Of a stretch of 64,000 nucleotides of DNA, positions 16,316-26,100 are shown one piece after another. The stretch's first letter is position 1. Each line of letters starts with the position of its first letter. Source of the stretch: Streptomyces caelestis (GTDB lineage Bacteria > Actinomycetota > Actinomycetes > Streptomycetales > Streptomycetaceae). The stretch covers positions 2,294,001 through 2,358,000 of the forward strand of contig NZ_JACHNE010000001.1 of NCBI RefSeq assembly GCF_014205255.1. The letters are read 5' to 3'. The position numbers and the translations under genes were made by a program. The notes beneath the pieces were generated by a model. The model did not search any database. It worked only from the letters and a program-made list of their open reading frames with translations, and had not been told where the DNA came from.

Positions 16316-17056
16316 TCAGTGACCGCGCTCGGCGCCGCCGTTGACCTGGATGATCTGGGACGTGACGTGCCCGGCACCGGGAGAGGCGAGCCAGTGCAGG
16401 GTCTCGGCGACGTCCCCGGGCGTCCCGGCCCGCCCGTTCGAGGTCTCGCCGATGAGCCGCGCCCGCCGCTCCTCGGCCATCGCGTCCCCGAAGAACTCGG
16501 TGTCCTCGATGTAGCCGGGCGCGACCACGTTCACGGTGATGCCGCGCGGCCCCAGCTCCCGGGCCAGATCATGGGCGTACGGATGCAGCCCCGCCTTGGC
16601 CGCCGCGTACGCCCCGCTCCCGGACCCCCGGTAGGCGGCGATGGAGCTGAGGAACAGCACCCGCCCACCGGGCTCGGCGAGCCTCGGCTTCAGAGCCTCG
16701 GTGAGCAGGACGGCGGTCAGCGTGTTGAGCCGGAAGTTCACGGTCCACGTATGGGCGACGGCCTCGAGCGGATCGTCGCTCGCGGCATCCGGTTCGAGCA
16801 GCCCGCTGCCGCCGGCGCTGTGCACGAGCACGTCCACGGCCCCGAACTCCCGCTCCACGAAGCCGGCGACGCCCCGCACGTCCTCGGGCTCGGCGAGATC
16901 CGCCGCACAGGTCAGCGCGCCGGGCACCTCGGCCTTCTCCAGCACCTCGGCCCGCCGCCCGAGCAGCAGCACCCGATCCCCGCCCGCGGCGAACACCCGA
17001 GCCGCCGCGAGCCCAATCCCCGTACCTCCACCACTGATTACTACGTTTCGTGCCAT
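16316..17056 (-). CDS. Short-chain dehydrogenase/reductase
   Basis: A 246-residue classical SDR oxidoreductase. The cofactor loop is GGGTGIG (ISGGGTGIGLAAARVF) and the catalytic set is Asn in TVNFRLN, Ser in LFLSSIAAY and YAAAK (Tyr/Lys). The AHSAGGSG segment corresponds to NNAG in other SDRs. A basic or neutral residue pattern after the second strand (LLGRRAEV) suggests NADP(H). The C-terminal substrate loop (APGYIEDTEFFG) and SQIIQVNGGAERGH end are typical of FabG-like members. Substrate unknown. I chose the ATG giving MARNVVISGGG because the longer frame adds a non-homologous tail. Confidence 0.88.
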   Translation of the reverse strand: MARNVVISGGGTGIGLAAARVFAAGGDRVLLLGRRAEVLEKAEVPGALTCAADLAEPEDVRGVAGFVEREFGAVDVLVHSAGGSGLLEPDAASDDPLEAVAHTWTVNFRLNTLTAVLLTEALKPRLAEPGGRVLFLSSIAAYRGSGSGAYAAAKAGLHPYAHDLARELGPRGITVNVVAPGYIEDTEFFGDAMAEERRARLIGETSNGRAGTPGDVAETLHWLASPGAGHVTSQIIQVNGGAERGH

Positions 17057-17137
17057 GCGAACGACCCTACGACGCCCCGGCCGCCCACCGTCAAACGTCA
17101 ACCGCGGCGGGGCCGCGGGCAGACGCGCGTGGGCGGC

Positions 17138-18724
17138 TCACCGCAGACTACGCACGTCGAGATGCCGCAGCACCCGGTCCACCACCTCGGGATCCGCACC
17201 CGGCTCACTCCGCGCCGCCAGCACCTCGTGCCGCGCCGCGCTCAGCATCTCCTGCTGGATCCGCCGCACCCGCTTCACCCGCCGCGCTCCCTCCCGGTAC
17301 GCCTCCCGCCGCTCGTCCTCCGCCAGTGCGGGGCTGATCCGCACCCCGATGTCGTAGGCCCGCCGCATCATCTGCTCGGACAGCTCCTCCGGCAGCTCCT
17401 CGGCCTCCTCGATCTCCCGGAGCCTGCGCTTGGCCGCCTTGGACGCCCGGAGCGCCAGTGCCTTCGCGAACTCCTTCTCGACATCCGTGTCGGCCCGTAC
17501 GCCCAGCCACCGCACCAGCCACGGCAACGTCAGCCCCTGCACCACCAGCGTCGCCATGATCACCCCGAACGCGATGAAGATGATCTCGTCCCGGCTGGGG
17601 AACGGCGCCCCCGCGTCGGTCTCCAGCGGAATGGCCAGCACCAGCGCGACCGAGGCCACCCCCCGCATCCCCGACCACCACATCACCACGGTCTCGCGCC
17701 AGCTCACCGGGATGTCCTCGTCGTAGTCCCGCCGCGCGTGCAGCCGCTTGGTCAGCCAGGTCGCCGGCAGCAGCCACAACAGCCGTACGAACACGACCAC
17801 GCAGACGACCACCGCCGCCCACCCGAGCAACTCGCCCCAGCGGCCGGACGCCGTGTGGATCGCGTTGTGCAGCTCCAGCCCGACCAGACCGAAGGCGACG
17901 CCGGTGACGAGCGTGTCGACGATGTTCCAGAACGTGTGCCCGGCCAGCCGCGTCATGACGTCGTCGGCGTCGGACCCGTACTCCGCGAGGAACAGCGCGG
18001 TGGTGAGCACGGCGAGCACGCCGGACCCGTGCAGTTCTTCGGCCATGACGTACGAGGCGTACGGCACCAGCAGGGTCAGGCCGATCTGCAGGGTCGCGTC
18101 CCCGAGCAGTTCCATCAGCTTGTTCGCGCCCCAGCCCAGCGCGAGGCCCACGGCCACCGCCACCACGGCCGACAGCACCAGATCGAGCCCGGCCTTCCAG
18201 GGTGAGAACGTCCCGCTGACGGCGGCCGCGATCGCCACGTGGTAGAGGACGATGGCCGTCACGTCGTTGAACAGCCCCTCGCCCTCCAGGATCGACACCA
18301 GCCGGCGCGGCAGCCCCAGCTGCCCGGCGACGGCGGTCGCCGCGACCGGGTCCGGCGGCGCGACCAGCGCGCCGAGCGCGAACGCCGCGGCCAGCGGCAG
18401 CCCCGGCACGATCGCGTTGGCCGTGGCGGCCACACAGGCCATGGTGACGAACACCAGCGCCACGGCCAGGAGGAAGATCGGTCTCTTGTTCGCCGCGAAC
18501 TGCCGCCAGGACGTGCGCCGCACCGCGGCGTACAGCAAGGGCGGCAACAGCAGCGGCAGGATCAGGTCCGGCGGGATCTCGACGTTCGGCACGAACTCGA
18601 GCAGCGCGAGGACTATGCCCAGGAGCGTCATCAGCACCGGCGCGGGCACACTGAGCCGGTCCCCGACCGGGACGCTGATCACGGCCCCGAGCAGCAACAC
18701 GAACAACAGGGCCAACTGATCCAC
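17138..18724 (-). CDS. Na+/H+ antiporter, CPA1 (NhaP/NHE) family
   Basis: A 528-residue monovalent cation/proton antiporter. The first part has about 12 hydrophobic helices, including LALLFVLLLGAVISVPVGDRL, LILPLLLPPLLYAA and the family motif ALGALVAPPDPVAATAV with the ion-binding DPVAAT segment; later GEGLFNDVTAIVLYHVAIA is the second conserved block carrying the ND pair. The last 130 residues are cytoplasmic, charged and helical (KEFAKALALRASKAAKRRLREIEE), as in other bacterial CPA1 exchangers. It exports Na+ in exchange for H+ for pH and salt homeostasis. Tandem with the SDR gene, 81 nt apart. Confidence 0.92.
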   Translation of the reverse strand: MDQLALLFVLLLGAVISVPVGDRLSVPAPVLMTLLGIVLALLEFVPNVEIPPDLILPLLLPPLLYAAVRRTSWRQFAANKRPIFLLAVALVFVTMACVAATANAIVPGLPLAAAFALGALVAPPDPVAATAVAGQLGLPRRLVSILEGEGLFNDVTAIVLYHVAIAAAVSGTFSPWKAGLDLVLSAVVAVAVGLALGWGANKLMELLGDATLQIGLTLLVPYASYVMAEELHGSGVLAVLTTALFLAEYGSDADDVMTRLAGHTFWNIVDTLVTGVAFGLVGLELHNAIHTASGRWGELLGWAAVVVCVVVFVRLLWLLPATWLTKRLHARRDYDEDIPVSWRETVVMWWSGMRGVASVALVLAIPLETDAGAPFPSRDEIIFIAFGVIMATLVVQGLTLPWLVRWLGVRADTDVEKEFAKALALRASKAAKRRLREIEEAEELPEELSEQMMRRAYDIGVRISPALAEDERREAYREGARRVKRVRRIQQEMLSAARHEVLAARSEPGADPEVVDRVLRHLDVRSLR

Positions 18725-18818
18725 GGTCAGCGCTCCGGAAGGTCAAACGTTCACACGACTGACCTCAAGCCTGCCCGCAACTCCCGGGACAAACCGTTTC
18801 GGCACCGTTCATCGCGGA

Positions 18819-19298
18819 CTAGAGCGAACGCCGCATCGCCTGGTGCGGAATCCCCGCCTCCAAGTACTCCGGCCCGTACGCCTGGTAGCCGAGCCGCTCG
18901 TAGAAGCCCAGCGCGTGCGTCTGGGCATGCAGGTCGGCGGCCGCGAGCCCACGCGCGCGTGCCGCGTCCTCGACGGCCCGCACCAGGGCGGCGCCGACAC
19001 CGAGCCCGCGCGCGTGGGCGGCCACGGCGAGCCGGCCGAGGGAGCCCACGGACGAGTCGGCTCCGGTCTGCGCCACGGCCGCCTCCCCGAGCAGCAGCCG
19101 CCCGGTCCCGAGCGGCACGCCGTCCTCCCGGACCGCCAGCACATGGACGGCCCCCGGGTCGTACGCGTCGTACTCGATGTCCTCCGGCACGCCCTGCTCG
19201 CCGACGAACACCTCCTTGCGCACCGCGAAGCACGCCTCACGGTCGGCCGGGTCCTCGGCGACCCGCACCACGTACGACGGCGCCGGTGTCCCGCTCAC
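18819..19298 (-). CDS. GNAT family N-acetyltransferase
   Basis: A 159-residue acetyltransferase of the ElaA-like GNAT group. The acetyl-CoA loop is [20 protein letters not shown], matching the R/QxxGxG/A pattern, and the C-terminal [33 protein letters not shown] is characteristic of ElaA proteins. The GTG start overlaps the rluD stop in a GTGA junction, which indicates translational coupling. The frame stays open further into rluD but that part is shadow. The acceptor is unknown. Confidence 0.88.
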   Translation of the reverse strand: MSGTPAPSYVVRVAEDPADREACFAVRKEVFVGEQGVPEDIEYDAYDPGAVHVLAVREDGVPLGTGRLLLGEAAVAQTGADSSVGSLGRLAVAAHARGLGVGAALVRAVEDAARARGLAAADLHAQTHALGFYERLGYQAYGPEYLEAGIPHQAMRRSL

Positions 19299-20239
19299 GC
19301 GTACGTCTCCTCCCGGACCTGGTCCAACGCCTTCTGGAGGTCCTCCGGGTACTCGCAGGAGAACTCCGCCCACTGCCCGTCCCCGGGGTGCTCGAAGCCG
19401 AGCCGCACCGCGTGCAGCCACTGGCGGGTCAGGCCGAGGCGCTTGGCGAGCGTCGGATCGGCGCCGTACGTCAGGTCGCCGACGCAGGGGTGCCGGTGGG
19501 CGGCCATGTGGACGCGGATCTGGTGCGTGCGGCCGGTCTCCAGCTTGACGTCGAGCAGGGACGCCGAGCGGAAGGCCTCGATCAGGTCGTAGTGCGTGAC
19601 GGACGGCTTGCCCTCGGCCGTGACCGCCCACTTGTAGTCGTGCTGCGGGTGGCGGCCGATGGGGGCGTCGATGGTGCCGCTGGTCGGGTCGGGGTGGCCC
19701 TGGACGAGCGTGTGGTAGCGCTTGTCGACCGTGCGCTCCTTGAACTGGCGCTTCAGCGACGTGTACGCGTACTCCGACTTGGCGACGACCATCAGTCCGG
19801 ACGTGCCGACGTCGAGCCGGTGCACGATGCCCTGGCGCTCCGCGGCCCCGGAGGTCGAGATCCGGTACCCGGCGGCGGCGAGGCCCCCGATGACGGTCGG
19901 GCCGGTCCAGCCCGGCGACGGGTGCGCGGCCACGCCCACCGGCTTGACGATCACGACCACGTCATCGTCATCGTGCACGATCTCCATGCCCTCGACCGGC
20001 TCGGCCACCACCTGCACCGGCGCGGGCGCCTGCGGCATCTCGACTTCGAGCCAGGCGCCGCCGTGCACCCGCTCCGACTTGCCGACCACCGATCCGTCGA
20101 CCGTGACCTTCCCCGCGGCGGCGAGCTCGGCCGCCTTGGTCCGGGAGAAGCCGAACATACGGGAGATGGCGGCGTCGACGCGCTCGCCCTCCAGTCCGTC
20201 GGGCACGGGCAGGGTACGGATCTCGGGAATCGTGCTCAC
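19295..20239 (-). CDS. rluD: 23S rRNA pseudouridine synthase RluD family
   Basis: A 314-residue pseudouridine synthase. An N-terminal S4 RNA-binding domain ([30 protein letters not shown]) is followed by the catalytic domain with the invariant aspartate in [19 protein letters not shown] and the motifs [28 protein letters not shown] and [13 protein letters not shown]. The family converts uridines of helix 69 in 23S rRNA to pseudouridine. The GTG start ([11 protein letters not shown]) is chosen because the upstream extension is non-homologous. It lies 65 nt downstream of lspA and overlaps the GNAT gene by 4 nt, giving the operon lspA-rluD-GNAT. Confidence 0.93.
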   Translation of the reverse strand: MSTIPEIRTLPVPDGLEGERVDAAISRMFGFSRTKAAELAAAGKVTVDGSVVGKSERVHGGAWLEVEMPQAPAPVQVVAEPVEGMEIVHDDDDVVVIVKPVGVAAHPSPGWTGPTVIGGLAAAGYRISTSGAAERQGIVHRLDVGTSGLMVVAKSEYAYTSLKRQFKERTVDKRYHTLVQGHPDPTSGTIDAPIGRHPQHDYKWAVTAEGKPSVTHYDLIEAFRSASLLDVKLETGRTHQIRVHMAAHRHPCVGDLTYGADPTLAKRLGLTRQWLHAVRLGFEHPGDGQWAEFSCEYPEDLQKALDQVREETYA

Positions 20240-20282
20240 CCGTCGAGTATGCCGGACGGGTGCGACACCACCGTACGGAGCC

Positions 20283-20291
20283 TGTGGACAA
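20283..20291 (-). promoter_or_regulatory. Isolated DnaA-box-like 9-mer
   Basis: TTGTCCACA on the minus strand, identical to the Streptomyces consensus DnaA box, in the 65-bp lspA-rluD gap. It is a single box, so not an origin; it could be a chance match. Confidence 0.3.
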
Positions 20292-20304
20292 CCCCCTCGC
20301 GGGC

Positions 20305-20931
20305 TCAGCCCTTGTGGACGGTCCCGTCGGGGTCGAGCCCCTTGAACGACAGCAGCACGATCAGGATGCCGCCGCACACGATCGCCGAGTCGGCCAGGTT
20401 GAAGACAGCGAAGTGCTTGGGCGCGATGAAGTCCACGACCGCCCCCTCGAAGACGCCCGGCGCCCGGAAGATCCGGTCGGTGAGGTTGCCCAGCGCACCA
20501 CCGAGCAGCAGGCCGAGCGCGATCGCCCAGGGCAGGCTGTAGAGCTTGCGGGCGAGCCGGGCGATCACCACGATCACCGCCGCCGCGATCATGGTGAAGA
20601 TCACCGTGAAGGCCTCGCCGAAGCCGAAGGCCGCGCCCGCGTTGCGGATCGCCTCGAACCTCAGCCAGTCCCCGATGATCTCGATGGGCGGGTGGTGCTC
20701 CAGCTTGGCCACCACGATCATCTTGCTGATCAGGTCGAGGGCGTACGCGACCGTGGCGACCGCGAACAGGACCGCGATCCGGCGCTTGCCCCGGGTCTGC
20801 CCGGCCGCCGCAGACTCATCCGTGCCGGACGCCCCGGCGGCCGCCGCCGCGTCCTCGCCGGGCCGCTCCCGCCCGTTACCGGCCGCGTCCGGTGTGTCCG
20901 GCGTACCGATGATGCGCTCCGCCTCTGCCAC
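20305..20931 (-). CDS. lspA: Lipoprotein signal peptidase (signal peptidase II)
   Basis: A 208-residue aspartyl protease of the membrane that cleaves the signal peptide from prolipoproteins after lipidation. A disordered Ala/Gly/Glu-rich N-terminus of about 45 residues, longer than in E. coli but common in Streptomyces, precedes four helices: [59 protein letters not shown] and [22 protein letters not shown]. The catalytic aspartates lie in NLTDR and FNLADS. The gene leads the lspA-rluD-GNAT unit. Confidence 0.95.
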   Translation of the reverse strand: MAEAERIIGTPDTPDAAGNGRERPGEDAAAAAGASGTDESAAAGQTRGKRRIAVLFAVATVAYALDLISKMIVVAKLEHHPPIEIIGDWLRFEAIRNAGAAFGFGEAFTVIFTMIAAAVIVVIARLARKLYSLPWAIALGLLLGGALGNLTDRIFRAPGVFEGAVVDFIAPKHFAVFNLADSAIVCGGILIVLLSFKGLDPDGTVHKG

Positions 20932-21020
20932 GTGAGTCCCTCAACCTAGGTGCCTGACTGAGGACGAGGGTACGGCACACCCCGGGCGTCCCACGTGCTC
21001 AGGAGGCATCCGGCGGCCGG

Positions 21021-22529
21021 TCAGTACCGGCGCTCCTGCTTCTGCTTGCACTCCACGCACAGGGTGGCCCGCGGGAAGGCCTGCATCCGGGCCTTGCCGA
21101 TGGGGTTGCCGCAGTTCTCGCACAGGCCGTAGGTACCGGCGTCGAGGCGTTCCAGGGCTCGCTCGGTCTGGACGAGCATCTCGCGCGCGTTGGCGGCCAG
21201 CGCCAGCTCGTGCTCGCGCGTGACGTTCTTGCTGCCGGTGTCCGCCTCGTCGTGGCCAGCGCCGTCCCCGGAGTCCCGCATCAGACCGGCGAGCGACCGC
21301 TCCGACGACGCGAGCTCCTCACGCAGCCGGGTCTCCTCGGACGTCAGCTCGGCACGCGCCTCCTCGACCTCCGCCTCCGTCCAGGGGTCCTCGCCCGGGC
21401 GTACCGCGAGCTCACCTGGCTCCGCCGCGGCCACCCGTGCCTTCGGAACAGCGGTCTTGGCCGCCGTTGCCGTGCCAGGAGTCTTCTTCGCACCCACCGT
21501 CGTCGCTCCCGTCTGCGGCGCGGCCTCGGCCGCACCCGCCTTCTTGGCCGTGCTGCTCCCGGCCGTGTCCTGTGTGACCGCGCCGGTCCGGGCATCGCCC
21601 TTCCCGACCGCGCCCTTCGTGGTGGTGCTCCCGCCTCCGGCGCGAACGTTCTCGGCCTCGACGCGCTTCTTCGCGACGCCACCCTTGGCGGCCTTCGCCC
21701 TTCCGGCAGCGGCCTTCTCTTCCGCCGCCTTCTTGGCCGGGGCTTTCTTGGCCGGCGCCTTCTTGGCTGCCGTCTCCGTGGCCGCCGTTTCCTCGGCCGG
21801 GGCCATCTCGGCCGCGGCCTTCCTGGCTGCCGCCTGCCTGGCAGCTGTCTTCTCGGCTGCCGCCTCCCTGGCCGCCGCCTTCCTGCCTGCCGTCTCTCTG
21901 ACCGCCGTCTTCTTCGCCGGGGCTCTCTCCGCCACGGCCTTCTTAGCCGCCGTCTCCTTAGCCGCCGTCTCGGGGGCCGCCGTCTCCGTGGCCGCCGCCT
22001 CTCTGAGAGCCGTCTCCTTGTCCGCCGCCTTCTTGGCCGGGGCCTTCTTAGCCGCCGTCTCCTTAGCCGCCGTCTCGGGGGCCGCCGTCTCCGTGGCCGC
22101 CGCCTCTCTGAGAGCCGTCTCCTTGTCCGCCGCCTTCTTGGCCGGGGCCTTCTTGGCCGGACCCTTTCCCGCCGCGCCCTTCTTGGCTGCCGTCTTCCCG
22201 CCGGCCCCCTTCTCAGCCCGATCCCTGGCCGCGGCCTCCTTGCCCGCGGCCTCCCTGGTCGCGACTTTCTTGGCCACCACCTTCTCAGCCTTGGCCACCG
22301 CTTTGTCGGCCACGGCCTTCTTGGCCGTCACCTTCCTGACAGCCACCTTCGTCTTCTTGACAGCCGCCTTCGTCCCCTCGGTCGCCTTCTCGGCCGCCCC
22401 CCTCGCCGCCCGCCCCGCCGAGCCCCCCTGCGTGGTCTTCTTCCCGCTCACGTCCTTGGCCGCACCCCCGGAGGCCTCCGCGGACCTGCCGGACGCCGGC
22501 TGCTGTACGGCGGTCTTCTTCGCCACCAT
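21021..22529 (-). CDS. DksA/TraR C4 zinc-finger protein with long Lys/Ala-rich N-terminus
   Basis: A 502-residue protein of two contrasting parts. Roughly residues 1-375 are low-complexity Lys/Ala/Glu/Thr with many AKKA, PAKKA and KETAA repeats, like histone H1 or the tails of actinobacterial HU; two perfect 35-residue copies fill residues 129-198. The C-terminal 125 residues are a DksA/TraR-type coiled coil ([22 protein letters not shown]) and a zinc finger with cysteines at about 470, 473, 491 and 494 ([13 protein letters not shown]...LCVEC). DksA-like proteins insert into the RNA polymerase secondary channel. The tail suggests added DNA binding. ATG start with AAGGGG upstream. Divergent from ileS. 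Confidence 0.88.
   Translation of the reverse strand: MVAKKTAVQQPASGRSAEASGGAAKDVSGKKTTQGGSAGRAARGAAEKATEGTKAAVKKTKVAVRKVTAKKAVADKAVAKAEKVVAKKVATREAAGKEAAARDRAEKGAGGKTAAKKGAAGKGPAKKAPAKKAADKETALREAAATETAAPETAAKETAAKKAPAKKAADKETALREAAATETAAPETAAKETAAKKAVAERAPAKKTAVRETAGRKAAAREAAAEKTAARQAAARKAAAEMAPAEETAATETAAKKAPAKKAPAKKAAEEKAAAGRAKAAKGGVAKKRVEAENVRAGGGSTTTKGAVGKGDARTGAVTQDTAGSSTAKKAGAAEAAPQTGATTVGAKKTPGTATAAKTAVPKARVAAAEPGELAVRPGEDPWTEAEVEEARAELTSEETRLREELASSERSLAGLMRDSGDGAGHDEADTGSKNVTREHELALAANAREMLVQTERALERLDAGTYGLCENCGNPIGKARMQAFPRATLCVECKQKQERRY
21936..22145 (-). repeat. Perfect 105-bp tandem duplication inside the DksA-like gene
   Basis: Positions 21936-22040 and 22041-22145 are identical over 105 bp, with a partial third start at 22146. 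The period equals 35 codons and stays in frame, encoding residues 164-198 and 129-163. Identity at every third position points to a recent slippage or unequal crossover event. Confidence 0.95.
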
Positions 22530-22851
22530 GGCCGCGGCCCCTTCACATATTGTGATCTTGCTCGCGAGTCGTGCTGGGACGATAAATCGACTTGAGTCCC
22601 GCGGCAACGGGGCACACCGCCCGATTCGCCCGCCTCGCGCACGCCGCGCGGCGAACCTGCATCCGTTGTGCCCAGCTCCCCGCCCGGTAATCCGCCGAGC
22701 CGGACGTCCCAGGATCCGAACACCCATACCTCGCCATTCGGGTCATCAAACCCATACGTCACCCATTGCGGCATCCCTTACGACTCCCTGGCCCCGACCG
22801 CCCCGAAAAAAGCGGTCGGCCGCTGTCGGCGCGGCGCCGTACACTGGGCGG

Positions 22852-23155
22852 AGCGAAAAGCGTGGATGGGGACGAGTAGCGGCGTACGCAGCCCAGAGCG
22901 ACCCGGGGACGGTGGAAGCCCGGGGGCGAGCGCGACGTGAAGATCACCCCGGAGCCGCCGGAAGAAAGCCGCAGCCGAGCGCCGTGGCCAGTAGAACCGG
23001 CATCGCGACCCCAATGAGGGGGCTCATCGGCGCACACCCCGCGCCGGAGGGCCAAGGAGGGTGGTACCGCGGGAGCGCGCCGAAGGCGGCGCAGGCAGAC
23101 ACAGCTCTCGTCCCTCCGGACGGAAGGCAGCAAGTCCGCCGGAGGAAGCCCGCTG
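22852..23155 (+). promoter_or_regulatory. Isoleucine T-box riboswitch upstream of ileS
   Basis: The T-box motif AGGGTGGTACCGCG sits at 23058-23071. Upstream, ATC at 22943-22945 in a GTGAAGATCACC loop context is the probable Ile specifier codon. CCTCCGG (23113-23119) can pair with CCGGAGG (23139-23145), which contains the ileS ribosome-binding site, and no terminator with U-run is present; this is the translational type of T-box known in Actinobacteria, where uncharged tRNA(Ile) frees the Shine-Dalgarno. A TACACT -10-like hexamer at 22840-22845 suggests transcription starts near 22852. The specifier position is from inspection, not folding. Confidence 0.88.
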
Positions 23156-26100
23156 ATGACATCGCCGACGTATCGCCAGGTACCCGCCCAGGTCGACCTG
23201 CCCGCCCTCGAGCACGCCGTGCTCGACTTCTGGCGCGAGCAGAAGATCTTCGCCAAGAGCCTGGAGCAGTCCGAGGGCCGCCCCGAATGGGTGTTCTACG
23301 AGGGCCCGCCCACCGCCAACGGCATGCCCGGCGCCCACCACATCGAGGCCCGCGTCTTCAAGGACGTCTTCCCCCGCTTCCGCACCATGCGCGGCTACCA
23401 CGTGGCCCGCAAGGCCGGCTGGGACTGCCACGGCCTCCCGGTGGAGCTCGCCGTGGAAAAGGAGCTCGGCTTCTCCGGCAAGCAGGACATCGAGGCGTAC
23501 GGCATCGCCGAGTTCAACGCGAAGTGCCGCGAGTCGGTGACCCGGCACACGGACGCCTTCGAAGCGCTCACGACCCGCATGGGTTACTGGACCGACCTCA
23601 CCGAGCCCTACCGCACCATGGACCCCGCGTACATCGAGTCGGTCTGGTGGTCGCTCAAGGAGATCTTCACCAAGGGCCTCCTGGTCCAGGACCACCGCGT
23701 CGCCCCCTGGTGCCCCCGCTGCGGCACGGGCCTGTCGGACCACGAGCTGGCGCAGGGCTACGAGACGGTCGTCGACCCGTCGGTCTTCGTCCGCTTCCCG
23801 CTCACCTCCGGCCCGCTGGCCGGCGAGGCCGCGCTCCTGGTGTGGACGACCACGCCCTGGACGCTGGTCTCCAACACCGCGGTCGCCGCGCACCCCGAGG
23901 TGACCTACGTCGTCGCGACGAACGGCGAGGAGAAGCTGGTCGTCGCCGAACCCCTCGTCGCCAAGGCCCTCGGCGAGGGCTGGGAGACCACCGGCCGGAC
24001 CTTCACGGGCGCCGAGATGGAACGCTGGACGTACCAGCGCCCGTTCGAGCTGGTCGAGTTCCCGGAGACCGAGGGCGGCACGCACTACGTCGTGAACGCC
24101 GAGTACGTCACGACCGAGGACGGTACGGGTCTGGTCCACCAGTCCCCCGCCTTCGGTGAGGACGACCTCAAGGTCTGCCGCGCGTACGGCCTGCCGGTGG
24201 TGAACCCGGTCCGCCCGGACGGCACGTTCGGGGAGGACGTCCCCCTCGTCGGCGGCGTCTTCTTCAAGAAGGCGGACGAGAAGCTCACCGAGGACCTCCA
24301 GCAGCGCGGCCTGCTCTTCAAGCACATCCCGTACGAGCACAGCTACCCGCACTGCTGGCGCTGCCACACCGCGCTGCTCTACTACGCGCAGCCCTCCTGG
24401 TACATCCGCACCACGGCCGTCAAGGACCGTCTCCTCGCGGAGAACGAGAACACCAACTGGTTCCCGGACACGGTCAAGAACGGCCGGTACGGCGACTGGC
24501 TGAACAACAACATCGACTGGGCCCTGTCCCGCAACCGCTACTGGGGTACCCCGCTGCCGATCTGGCGCTGCGCGGACGACCACCTCACCTGCGTCGGCTC
24601 CCTCACCGAGCTGACCGAGCTGACCGGCACCGACCAGTCGGGCCTGGACCCGCACCGCCCGTTCATCGACGAGGTCACCTTCGCCTGCCCGCAGGACGGC
24701 TGCGGGCAGACCGCCACGCGCGTGCCCGAGGTCATCGACGCCTGGTACGACTCGGGTTCGATGCCGTTCGCGCAGTGGGGCTACCCGTACAAGAACAAGG
24801 AGATCTTCGAGGCCCGTTACCCGGCGCAGTTCATCTGCGAGGCCATCGACCAGACCCGCGGCTGGTTCTACACGCTGATGGCGGTCGGCACGCTGGTCTT
24901 CGACAAGTCCTCGTACGAGAACGTGGTCTGCCTGGGCCACATCCTCGCCGAGGACGGCCGCAAGATGTCCAAGCACCTGGGCAACACCCTGGATCCGATC
25001 CCGCTCATGGACCGGCACGGCGCCGACGCCGTCCGCTGGTTCATGGCGGCCGGTGGCTCCCCGTGGGCGGCGCGCCGCGTGGGCCACGGCACCATCCAGG
25101 AGGTCGTCCGCAAGACGCTCCTCACGTACTGGAACACGGTCGCCTTCCAGGCCCTGTACGCGCGTACGTCCGGCTGGGCCCCGTCCGAGGCCGACCCGGC
25201 CCCGGCCGACCGCCCGGTCCTGGACCGCTGGCTGCTGTCCGAACTGCACGCGCTCACCGACCAGGTCACCCAGGCTCTCGACGCCTACGACACCCAGCGC
25301 GCCGGCAAGCTGCTGTCCGCGTTCGTCGACGACCTGTCGAACTGGTACGTGCGCCGCTCCCGCCGCCGCTTCTGGCAGGGCGACAAGGCGGCCCTGCGCA
25401 CGCTGCACGAGGTCGTCGAGACGGTGACGCAGCTGATGGCCCCGCTGACCCCGTTCATCACCGAGCGGGTGTGGCAGGACCTGATCGTCCCGGTCACCCC
25501 GGGTGCCCCGGAGTCGGTCCACCTGTCGGCCTGGCCCGAGGCGGACCTCACCGCCATCGACCCGGAGCTGTCGAAGCAGATGGTGCTGGTGCGCCGGCTC
25601 GTGGAGCTGGGCCGGGCCACGCGCGCGGAGTCGGGCGTCAAGACCCGTCAGCCGCTCTCCCGCGCCCTGATCGCGGCGACGGGCTTCGAGGCACTCGGCT
25701 CGGAACTGCGCACGCAGATCACGGAGGAGCTGAACGTCGAGTCCCTGGCGACGCTGAGCGAGGTCGGCGGCTCCCTGGTCGACACCACCGCCAAGGCCAA
25801 CTTCCGCGCCCTGGGCAAGCGGTTCGGCAAGCGCGTCCAGGACGTGGCCAAGGCCGTCGCGAACGCGGACGCGGCCGCGCTGTCCCTGGCCCTGCGCGAG
25901 GGCACGGCGTCGGTGGAGGTCGACGGCGAGGCCATCACGCTCGCGCCCGACGAGGTGATCATCACGGAGACGCCGCGCGAGGGCTGGTCGGTGGCGTCCG
26001 ACGCGGGTGCGACGGTCGCCCTGGACCTGGAGATCACGGAGGAGCTCCGCCGTGCGGGCCTGGCCCGTGACGCGATCCGCCTGATCCAGGAGGCGCGCAA

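Noticed and set aside
20283..20291. DnaA boxes at 20283 and 45301 as a replication origin
   Set aside because: Each is a single 9-mer far from any cluster, and dnaA, dnaN and gyrB are absent. Chance or titration sites are more likely.
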